A stretch of DNA of 64,000 nt from NCBI GenBank assembly GCA_003439945.1, contig QVRM01005224.1, positions 558,001 through 622,000 of the forward strand. The letters are read 5' to 3'. The notes beneath the pieces were generated by a model. The model searched no databases and was not told where the DNA came from. It was given only the letters and a program-made list of their open reading frames with translations. Numbering within the stretch: position 1 is the first letter of the stretch; each line of letters starts with the position of its first letter. Of this stretch, positions 55,990 through 64,000 are shown one piece after another. The translations under genes were made by a program, and so were the position numbers. This DNA comes from Dermanyssus gallinae (lineage: Eukaryota > Arthropoda > Arachnida > Mesostigmata > Dermanyssidae).

Positions 55990-57210
55990 GGTATAGGCAA
56001 AGCTCGCTCAGGGGGATGTTTCTGCTGCAGCACGCATTCTTATCTCAACTGACTTAATGGCTCCGCGAGATTCCAACACGCATTGCACACTTAGCGAAAA
56101 ACATCCGGATATACCAGAAACATCTTTTTTTGTCTTTTCTGCCACCGCCTAGAGGCGTTCCAACAGCCGACCAAATCAACATCATCCCCACTGAAGTCAG
56201 AACAGCAATCCAGAGATTTCCAAACAGCTTAAGTGGAGTTCCGGACGGTCTCAAGCCTAGACACCTAAAAGATATTATTGGAAAGGGCGATCAGATTTGT
56301 CCTCTTCTCCTTGCTCTGACGGACTTCTGCAACCTAGTCGTGAATGGCCGCCTACCAGGGTTCGCATTTAGTAATTTCTATGGAGCTAATTTTTAGCTAT
56401 AAAAAAAGACGGCGGTGTCCGCCCAATAGCAGTCGGAAATAACTTGCGGCGGCTAGCGTGTAAAGTGCTAATCCTCAAATTCATGGCGTAGATTGTCGAC
56501 AAAATTGCTCCGGTGCAACTGGTTGTGGAGTTAAAGGAGGCTGTTGGCTGCGGTCCACGCTGCAAGAGTCTTTGTAAATGTCAACTCGGCATCAAATAAG
56601 GTGTAGATAAAACTTGATTTTAAAAATGCCTTTAATTCCCTGTGAAAAGATGTGATTCCCGACACTGTCAGATCAAACTTTCCAGCAATGTACCCCGCAG
56701 TCTACCAGATGTACAGAAGTCCATCCAATCTTTTTTGGGGGAAAGAGATAATACTTTGTAAACGTGGGGTACAGCAAGAAGCCCTTATGGCCCAACCCTC
56801 TTCTGCCTCACAATTTGCCAACTTTCTTCTTTCCGCTCTGGAGTCGGAATTTAAGCCGTGGTTCTTAGACGATGGAGCGATTGACAGTACTCTTGATTCC
56901 GCGCTTGGTGATGTGAAAAAGGTAATCGATTTTGGTGTCACCTCTAAGCTGATACTTAGCGCGTAAAATTGTGAGCTGCTCATTTCATCATCCGACAACG
57001 CTTTTCGTGACGAGTGCTTGCGCCGGGCGCAGGCCTTTCTTCCTGACATCAAGCTATGCACCGATGAAAACATCAAGCTTCTTGTAGCTCCCCTCACAAT
57101 GGCATCAGCAAAACTCGCCCTGAACAGGAAGTGCGAGCTTACGGATCTCTGGTGTTCTAGGTTGGGATCCCTATGTGCGCATCCCGCACTATACTTAATG
57201 CGAAAATAGT
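55990..57210 (+). pseudogene. Family E retroelement: RT domain (YLDDG-type) with frameshifts
   Basis: In order: AKLAQGDVSAAARILIST then LMAPRDSNTHCTLSEKHPDI (pre-RT segment), EVRTAIQRFPNSLSGVPDGL and KPRHLKDIIG (block 1), LLALTDFCNLVVNGRLP and AIKKDGGVRPIAVGNNLRRL (block 2). Next are RSNFPAMYPAVYQMYRSPSN, CKRGVQQEAL (block B, usually GVQQGDPLG) and KPWFLDDGAID, where the catalytic block reads FLDDG in place of YADD. It ends with HPALYLMRK near 57205, where the copy at base 1 of the window takes over in alignment. At least five frame changes and stops. This LDDG-type RT with an RPDG...WDVTV C terminus is found in many marine invertebrates and arthropods. Its formal clade is uncertain to me. 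Confidence 0.7.
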
Positions 57211-57229
57211 CTTTCGACATCAAGACGTA

Positions 57230-57800
57230 TTTATATTCTCCGTTGCACGGACGCGTCTGCCCAGGGATTGCACCGACCGCTGTTTACGGGATACATGTCA
57301 TATGGCCCTACCTACCGAAGACGAATCTGGAAGTACTTGATCAAATAAAAGCCAGCTTTCTAAAAAGACTACTAGTAGTCCACCGCACTAGCTGCAACCA
57401 GCTTGTCTATCTGTTGGCCTCGACACCACCCTTTGTGGAGGATCTCAGAGCCACTTGTTTTACCGAGTACGGAGGCCTTCGAGAATCATCTGGGAGTACA
57501 CAATTGCGGATGTTGATTGGCGTTTTTATAAGACTAGAGCAATGACTACAAGTTATTGGAAGAGCCCATGCTGTAAAAACAGGTACTTCGTTACCTAATT
57601 TGCAATACATGGGTTTCATATGAAGCTATGTATGCGAAATGGGTTGCATGAAATATCGACCGAAAGTGAATGCAAGCTATACGGAAAATTGTGTAATCTG
57701 CATCGTCCCCAACAGTGTACAAACGCAATATCGCTGATGAAAGTAATGAGGGAGAGCTGTAGCACATATGTGCATAAACCAATATTAGTTAATAAGCAAT
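57230..57800 (+). pseudogene. Element A-like RT C-terminal fragment
   Basis: The frame 57243-57545 reads YGIHVIWPYLPKTNLEVLDQ, IKASFLKRLLVVHRTSCNQL and VYLLASTPPFVEDL. It matches YGLQVIWPHLSKLNFKALGQ, IKGAFLKKALRVHRTSLNRL and VYLLASTPLLVENL of element A. Downstream, shifted frames suggest a C-terminal Cys finger (ENCVIC at about 57685). Its last part (from 57647) is included in the inverted duplication described next. Confidence 0.75.
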
Positions 57801-58076
57801 GTATTCATTCATAAGTATCCGTAACGAACGCTACCCTAGACAATCTCTTACGAAGAAGCAAAAGCTATGACTTACTGGAACTGCCTTTCTGGATGCCGCA
57901 CGATCATATGTAAGAAAAGCGGATATTGGCTGGAGGACAAGTAAAGAAGAGATCGAATAGGTTATTAGATCAAAAGACGACAAAACTGCGTGTGGAGAGG
58001 ATGGGGTATCGCTAAAATTGATTAAGAATATTGGCACGCCAATGTACGAATACCTGGCGGGTGAATTCAACAAGAT
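57647..58076 (+). repeat. Inverted duplication, left arm (B)
   Basis: This 430-bp stretch recurs inverted at 59044-59473. The two arms have equal length and differ at only about two positions by eye (near 57790 and 58000). It spans the tail of the A-like fragment and the 5' flank of element F's RT. That means it is genomic flank plus element, not just one element. Confidence 0.95.
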
Positions 58077-58107
58077 ACAAAGCTCTTTAGTCACCATGAA
58101 TCTATTG

Positions 58108-59102
58108 CAACTCCACAAAGCCTTCTTTCTTACAATCTTTTGTCCATTTTCAGCTCGTTCTCTTGTTATTGCATGCTCAGCGTGAAAAATATCTGGACTG
58201 TTTTCTATTATAACTCCCAAGTATTTGTATGCGTTTTTATATTATATTTCTTTTCCCTGAATCTGTAGCGGCATCTTTCTGATATCTCCGGAAAATATTA
58301 CATTTGCACATTTCTTTTCGTTGAACTCCTGTCCAACATTTTTTGCCGTTTCTCCGCATATTGTTAGCATTTTTTGCATTTGGTCAACACCTTCCGCTAA
58401 AATCATCATGTCGTCTGTAAACAACAGGACACACGGTCGAAGGGATACTATATCATCACCTCTAGCGTATACCATTTTAAAACCAAGATTCGATTCATAC
58501 ACGTGTCGTGCCACCTCCTCAATGTACAGTAAAAACAGAGACACAGAGCAAGGACATCCTTGTCGAAGTCCTTTCCTTAATCTGTAGAAATCAGATGAGT
58601 TCGACCCGATTCTTGCAAAGATGTAGCTCCTGTCATATATTTCTTTAAACATACTGACCCATTCCTGTCCTAATCCACCTTCTATCATCTTGTTCCAAAG
58701 AATGTTTCTATCGACCGTATCGTAGGCCCGTCGGATATCTAGGAATGTTGCAACTAAATTCTGTTTTCTAGATCTGGCCCAATAGATACTTTCCGTTAAT
58801 ACGAAAAGACTATCCTCTATTCTCCTGCCTGTTCTAAAACCACTCTGCCATGGTCCTATTAGTTTCATCTCTTCCAGCTCGTCCTGTAGCCTGTCTCTAA
58901 GAATGGCAGCAAATATCCTGTACACAACGGTTGTTACCGTTATTGGTCTGCGATTGGACAATTTTGTGTTTTCCGCCCCTGGCTTTGGTATGAAGGCGAC
59001 TCTTCCTGTTAACCATTCTTGAGGGATCTCCTCTCCAGCAAGAATCTTGTTGAATTCACCCGCCAGGTATTCGTACATTGGCGTGCCAATATTCTTAATC
59101 AA
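58108..59102 (-). pseudogene. Element F reverse transcriptase core (inverted segment)
   Basis: The 286-codon open frame holds YEYLAGEFNKILAGEEIPQE (block 1 side), WLTGRVAFIPKPGAENTKLS and NRRPITVTTVVYRIFAAI (block 2), GPWQSGFRTGRRIEDSLFVL (block 3) and TFLDIRRAYDTVDRNILWNK (block A with Asp). Then LRKGLRQGCPCSVSLFLLYI (block B), VLLFTDDMMILAEG (block C, FTDD instead of FADD/YADD), and NEKKCANVIFSGD (block D). It is the most intact RT in the window. It continues in another frame through a KIVRKKALWSCNRFMVTKEL segment to the breakpoint at 58078. Substitution of the Ala by Thr in the FxDD box may or may not be tolerated. Confidence 0.85.
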
Positions 59103-59473
59103 TTTTAGCGATACCCCATCCTCTCCACGCGCAGTTTTGTCGTCTTTTGATCTAATAACCTATTCGATCTCTTCTTTACTTGTCCTCCAGCCAATATCCG
59201 CTTTTCTTACATATGATCGTGCGGCATCCAGAAAGGCAGTTCCAGTAAGTCATAGCTTTTGCTTCTTCGTAAGAGATTGTCTAGGGTAGCGTTCGTTACG
59301 GATACTTATGAATGAATACATTGCTTATTACCTAATATTGGTTTATGCACATATGTGCTACAGCTCTCCCTCATTACTTTCATCAGCGATATTGCGTTTG
59401 TACACTGTTGGGGACGATGCAGATTACACAATTTTCCGTATAGCTTGCATTCACTTTCGGTCGATATTTCATG
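59044..59473 (-). repeat. Inverted duplication, right arm (B')
   Basis: Reverse complement of 57647-58076, equal in length. It continues without a break into the inverted RT core on its left, and at its right abuts the plus-strand C-terminal part of element F. Confidence 0.95.
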
Positions 59474-60283
59474 GTGACTAAAGAGCTTTGGAAAAGCATG
59501 TTTGTGCCAACAGTGACGTACGCTAACGCTATTGTAAGTTTAGACGCAAGCATGGTAAATAGATTGGACACAATACAACGTGCAGTTGGCCGACATGCAA
59601 TGCAATGTAGGTATACATGTTTAGCACAATTTATCGAAGTGGAATTCGGAGTCTCCAGCTTCTGGGCAAGGGAAGCACAAGCTAAGATATCGTATGTAAG
59701 CCGTCTAAAAAACATAGTCGCAAGTGAGGAAGAACAAAACTGGGCGGCCGAACTGCTCACAGCAAAACTGAGCGAAAAAAATACAAGCAAATGCGATAGG
59801 CGTCTAAAGTTCCTTGAACGCAAATTTAAGTGCAGTACGATGGATTTGGAAGAACACGAGGTGACAACAAATAAACAGATAACCAAAGATGTGAAAAAGA
59901 AAATTGACAAAACAGTCGAAGAAAGGTGGAGAGAGGATATGGAGAGAAAGACATCCTTGCAATTGTACAGGCAACAAAAAAAGGAATACGGCCGAAAAGA
60001 TATGATTTATTCGAACTCGCAAGCGTCCGGGCTGTTCGTTGACTGTAGGGCCGGTATGCTCAACACCCGACTGCTGGGGGCCAGATACTCGGAAATTGAG
60101 AGCGTTCGGTGTAGAGCGTGTGATATAGAAGAAAAATCCATCACATATCGTGCTGAAGTGCGACGAGCTAGGAGGAGTGAGAACAGTGTCCCTAGCTGAG
60201 GCATTAGGTTTCGGTGATAAACCATTATGGCAAGAGATAAATGAAACCAAACGCAGGCTAGGGAAATGGCACAGAATGTAAGG
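59471..60283 (+). pseudogene. Element F C-terminal domain
   Basis: A 242-codon open frame (59471-60199) begins MVTKELWKSMFVPTVTYANA and continues VSLDASMVNRLDTIQRAVGR. A Lys/Glu-rich coiled-coil-like stretch (KKKIDKTVEERWREDMERKT) follows, then LQLYRQQKKEYGRKDMIYSN and SGLFVDCRAGMLNTRLLGAR. A Cys/His finger starts CRACDIEEKSIT. One missing base near 60145 shifts the frame, and the rest (HIVLKCDELGGVRTVSLAEA, ending RLGKWHRM) continues to a stop at about 60281. The QLYRQQK...SGLLFEARAG pattern is known from LINE-type tick transposons. This part is otherwise well preserved. Confidence 0.75.
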
Positions 60284-60290
60284 AACTATG

Positions 60291-60668
60291 GGAAGACGCC
60301 CCGATAAAGCAAACTATTGTGTAATTAGGTAGTAATATAACCATCGTGATAATCCAAGTAATATTATGAAAGCACGACAGACGAGGATATTTGTTAAAAT
60401 ACATATAATTATACCATAGCAATCATATACAACTTTATACGAAGCCAGTAGCACGCTATATGACATACTACACAGCGAGCGCATCTGATTCAAAAGATAT
60501 TCCATAAGGAATGGAAAATAAAACTCATATATATATGACAGAGTAAATATAGAGATACTCTGGAGTATGTCTACTCATTTTCAGGGGCCATCACGGTATG
60601 AACCAGGCATGCGACAAGCTTCAAAGGGTACTCTTTAAAGACGACATCTAGTTCTCTATCCAACTGAA

Positions 60669-60699
<31 letters not shown>

Positions 60700-61726
60700 A
60701 ACAACCTAATTTCCAAGATGCCAGGAATTCTAATTGGTAACGGCTTAGTCATCGTTGGGGATACCCACGACGCCAATAGGTCGGGAATGAACTATACTCA
60801 ACTTTAAACTCGAGTAAAAGCGTAATATCTTGAGAGAGACTACAGCATGCATGCAAACACCTTTAAAATGTCATAGATTACGACCCAAACTACCTATCAA
60901 AGCAAACAAATGAGTGCGGAGACAAAACGGTTATAAAGCTGTAAGGCAGATGCGTAATCCTTGTGTGTTTTCAGTGCGTTCAAGATTTATAGAATACACA
61001 CGAAATCTGCCTGAGTGTCCTGTCAGCGGTACAATAGCGCCCTACAAAGCCAGCTTGGCATTGGAATTCTTAGACAACAAACTATATGTGAGAACATTTA
61101 AAAAGGAAAACAAAGCAGAACTATTAACAACGCAAAGACGGAGATTTAGACGAAGACAGTAGTTTTAGGCCATGTTGACAGGACGTTCGGTTTTCTTCTT
61201 GAAGGAGACTGCGATAATTTGAAGAGGTCCAAGCGCATTAGTGCCACCCACGAATGTACGTTAAGATGTAGACGTTTTTTTAAATAAGAACAAGAACCTG
61301 CGATCACCGGATGACAGATTTAACAAAGTGCCGACTTTGCGGATCAGCTGCCTGGTCCGAACGCCAAGAGCACCAAGGGTTTGTAGTGCTACTGGTTGCC
61401 CAATACGATCAACTGAAATGGAGACAAAAATGGTTCGGACAATTTGGTATTGAACAACCCTAAATGTATGCGTAAAAGTAAACACCAATCAGCCGAGATT
61501 TATCGTATCTGATTTATATATTCGCTTCTCTTTCCACATACGCACTCCCTCTCGCACATGCACGCGATTGGTCTCTTGACCATTCGAGGAAAGATGTGCA
61601 TGTATTTTTGCAATGTGCAGTGTACTACCCGTCCAACGTTAATAGAAGTCCGCCTGTGACAGTTTATCTTCTTGAGAGAGACGACTGGCTGCACGATAGA
61701 TCTCTAACATACAGCTGGGTACAGTC
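60291..61726. other. Intergenic, nothing recognised
   Basis: (TA)n at 60669-60695. An 82-codon plus frame (60914-61162) has a Lys/Arg-rich end and no known family. A short preceding intron-like CAG is present but not convincing. Confidence 0.35.
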
Positions 61727-62020
61727 ATGCCGTTGAAGTGTCATTTGATAGACGAAGCGGAGGCGAAGTTGCGGACGCATGTGGAATCAGTCCCGGAAAA
61801 TATCGTCAGATACTCGTACGGAAGACCCCTTCGTTCGTTTTTCTGTGCGGAACCGATAGACTTAGTGACTAGCAGTCATTTCTGCACAAAAGGTGAACTC
61901 TTGGTGAATATTTGTGGATCTCGGACTCCCGAAAGGTTCGCTACGAGGATAACTTGGGTCCAGCTTAGTCGCATGTGCAGTGCCATCGTCAGGAAACTAC
62001 GGAAGCGACACCGCTAAGTA
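61727..62020 (+). other. Unassigned 96-codon open frame
   Basis: The frame starts at ATG 61727 and includes VPENIVRYSYGRPLRSFFCA and RKLRKRHR at its end. It matches no family known to me. It lies upstream of the R1-like element and may be its 5' region or unrelated. Low support as a gene. Confidence 0.25.
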
Positions 62021-62530
62021 TCTGTCCCATTTCTCTCTCGGCGTCCCGGGAGTGGATGAGTTACGTGGTTTTCAATTTCCGTGGTGTTCTCCGGACACTT
62101 TTGCACCTACCATATGGCAGTGCAGCGTGCGCGCCGCCATCTTGGTTTCGCCGTGCCTAACAGCTTGGCTTAGCCAGTGGCTTCTCGCCCCAGCTGAGCG
62201 CTGTGTGTGAGAGGAGACGTGCAGGCTGCCATGGCCGACGGTCAGTGCAGACAGGCGAGTACTATCCGCGCACTCAATGCAGACCGGTTAGGCGGTCCGC
62301 CAAGTATGCAGCGCGAACTAGTTCCGGCGAGCTGATCCAAACGCAAGACTGCCCCAGTAATCACTGACCTGTATCTTTATCGCTCTTTTCGCTAGATATA
62401 GCCGTTTTGCCACCGAATTTGGCTGATATAGGCTATAGACGGCAGAAGCGTCAAATAAAGGACAATTATATCGTTGTTTCGGGAGCCGCCGTACAAGGGC
62501 ATAGGAGTAGCAGGGAAAGAAGAAACCTCG

Positions 62531-63850
62531 ATGGAAGTTAATGTGGACGCCGTCGTGACGGAAGAAGAGGCCGCGGATAACGTAAAGCCGACGGATAAAG
62601 GGAACCCGCAGAGAAAGGCAAAGAGAACAAAGTGACCGCGAAGCCAAACAGGGGAAAGAAGAAGAAGGAGAACAGTCAGCTTATTACGGTGCTGCCCCAA
62701 AGCACCGTAATTGACGCCGAATACAACGGACTGCTTAAACAGCTCGGAATGGTGGTTGGGGCCGCGTACAGGGAGGCCATTAGCACCAAGAATGTGCATG
62801 TTGCGACTAAGGAAAAGATGATCCTTCTGCTGGCAAAAATGAAGGCCACCATGAGAAAAGAGAGGACGATAGAAAAAAAAAAAAAAGGGAGCTGCAGAAA
62901 GATGAAGCCAACAGGATGCCTGCCCTGCCGGGTGTTCTCAACAAGTGCACTTGCGAGAAAAAAACGCCTGGACATGGTGGATGCGGCCTGCGAGACGACC
63001 CGGTCGTATTGGTGTCGACTCCGAAAGACCAAGTCGATGAGATCAATCAAATTATTCTCAACTGTTCTTCGAAGAAAGACTTGTCTGCACTCGTGAAGAC
63101 CGACTGACCCGAGCATGTGTATACGCACACCAAGCTGCAGAAGTCCAGTATCATTGAAGAGAGTATCATCCTATGCGACTACTCGTAGTTCGTGAGGACT
63201 CGGAGGATGATGCTATGACGTGGGACAATATGTCGGTGCTGTTCGGTGGCCCCAGGTCCAAGACAGCTCAGAAAGTCGGTGAGATCGTGGCTCGTTACGT
63301 CACAGAGAGGGGTGATGAGGGTGAAGTAACTACAAGGGCAGTAGTTGCTTTCTGCTTTCCCAAGGAGCTGGACGCTGGCAAACTTGTAATGGGGTGGTCT
63401 ACCTGCCCCATCGTTGAGCGGCGATCGGTTCCGTGCTGCCCGCGATGTCAGCGTACTGGCCATCGCGGCCTGACGCTAACTCCCCAGAAGAGGGACGTGA
63501 TTCTACTCATCGGGAGAAAGAAATGCGGCCCTTTGAAGCTTACGCTGTCCGGCGAAACCATTGAGCTAAAGGTCACGGCAAGATACCTGGGTATACATCT
63601 GGACCGGAGACTGCGGGGAACCCCTTATGTGAGGATAGCGGCCGCAAAGGCGCAAAAGGCGGCTAATGACATTGCCCGAGTCCATCATCCTTTTTGGCTC
63701 GCCAGTTCGGTCGCCTACAATGGACACATACGCTGCGACGAAGTTTTTAAGGAAGGTTCAGCGCATCGGCACCCTTTGTATCATTCGGGGGTGTCGCACC
63801 ATCAGTATGTCGTGAGTGCGACATAATCACGTTGCAACTCAACTTGACTG
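62531..63850 (+). pseudogene. R1-like element: ORF1 joined by deletion to the RT C terminus
   Basis: ORF1 starts MEVNVDAVVTEEEAADN (ATG 62531). A TGA shifts it to SQLITVLPQSTVIDAEYNGL and a basic stretch, then an A-run frameshift (62875-62886). Later frames give EVTTRAVVAFCFPKELDAGK, LVMGWSTCPIVERRSV and CCPRCQRTGHRG. At about 63472 the zinc knuckle is cut before its last Cys and runs in frame into LTLTPQKRDVILLIGRKKCG, PLKLTLSGETIELKVTARYL and GIHLDR, the post-catalytic RT segment also present at 2045-1935. Endonuclease and catalytic RT are thus deleted. Near 63715 another frameshift precedes KVQRIGTLCIIRGCRTIS. Same family as 1331-4300. Confidence 0.8.
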
Positions 63851-64000
63851 CACGACGTCATGGTGTCATATCGCGGATATGTTCCTTATTTCTTGGCAAT
63901 CCTTCTCCTTTCCGTTGCTTTCCTAGTGACTTGACAGAATCATGAACTGCAGTTTCCGTGATAAAAGCAGGTAGATTTCTCACTTGCTATAAGATTGTCG
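63851..64000. other. Window end, nothing recognised
   Basis: Sequence after the RT tail up to the window edge. Too short to interpret. Confidence 0.3.

Larger units (their letters stand above)
57836..60290 (+). mobile_element. Non-LTR element F with inverted RT core
   Basis: The left plus-strand part (57836-58076) reads TSKEEIE, DDKTACGEDGVSLKLIKNIG and MYEYLAGEFNK, then stops. The RT core lies inverted on the minus strand (59102-58078). The C-terminal part returns to the plus strand at 59471 (MVTKELWKSMFVPTVTYANA) and runs to about 60283. Without the inversion the three parts would form one RT protein in order. The inversion is flanked by inverted duplications of 430 bp and 23 bp. The family resembles LINE proteins annotated as tick transposons. 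Confidence 0.85.

Noticed and set aside
57647..59490. Twin-primed (5'-inverted) LINE insertion as the cause of the F inversion
   Set aside because: Twin priming does not duplicate upstream flank. Here the 430-bp arms include A-like sequence outside element F, and both breakpoints carry inverted duplications.
1..64000. CRISPR arrays, bacterial operons, contamination
   Set aside because: No regularly spaced repeats with unique spacers and no bacterial gene organisation. Spliced animal genes and animal transposons occur throughout.

Overview
The window is eukaryotic nuclear DNA, most likely from an arthropod. A chelicerate (mite or tick) is my best guess, but this is inference. Genes are split by GT-AG introns into short exons and sit in repeat-rich DNA with more than twenty (TA)n arrays. 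There are no bacterial-type operons, rRNAs, CRISPR arrays or functional-looking tRNA genes.

Three host genes can be reconstructed exon by exon. (1) A BIN3-type BAR-domain gene lies on the minus strand (25679 down to 16474). It has six coding exons, the first only 8 nt, and gives a 261-residue product. (2) A POLE3/CHRAC17 histone-fold gene lies on the plus strand (30879-32432). It has three exons and gives a 158-residue product. (3) A SOCS6/SOCS7-type gene lies on the plus strand (about 48380-50732), with the SH2 domain and SOCS box on separate exons. They belong to unrelated processes: membrane and actin remodelling, DNA replication/chromatin, and cytokine or receptor signalling. A possible terminal exon of a fourth gene lies at 41143-41233.

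Most of the rest is transposable-element debris. 0-6 kb: tail of a retroelement whose RT carries a YLDDG-like motif (family E), an R1-like non-LTR element with a 179-bp poly(A) retroposon inside it, a 41-bp minisatellite, and a second R1-like tail carrying a tRNA-derived SINE. 7-14 kb: a three-level nest (non-LTR element A, cut by a mariner, itself cut by non-LTR element B) followed by a related fragment C. 14.7-15.1 kb: a DUF4817-type transposase fragment. 16.5-25.7 kb: BIN3, whose introns hold a 1.07-kb near-perfect palindrome, a diverged half copy of it, and an RT fragment. 27.4-30.2 kb: a family E tail and a rearranged gypsy-like gag-protease element with inverted ends. 33.6-38.8 kb: decayed non-LTR and gypsy pol fragments. 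43.6-46.9 kb: a second, different mariner and a CR1-like element D. 48.8-49.3 kb: a copy of element B inside the first recognised SOCS intron. 54-60.3 kb: a D tail, a family E copy, an A-like tail, and a non-LTR element F whose RT core is inverted between duplicated breakpoints. 62.5-63.9 kb: an R1-like ORF1 fused by deletion to the end of its own RT.

I found no new defence or biosynthetic system. The most unusual observations are structural: the F inversion with the A-B-D'-C'-B'-D-E signature of staggered breaks, the triple nest with both target-site duplications readable, the large palindrome inside BIN3, and the gag-protease element bounded by inverted repeats.
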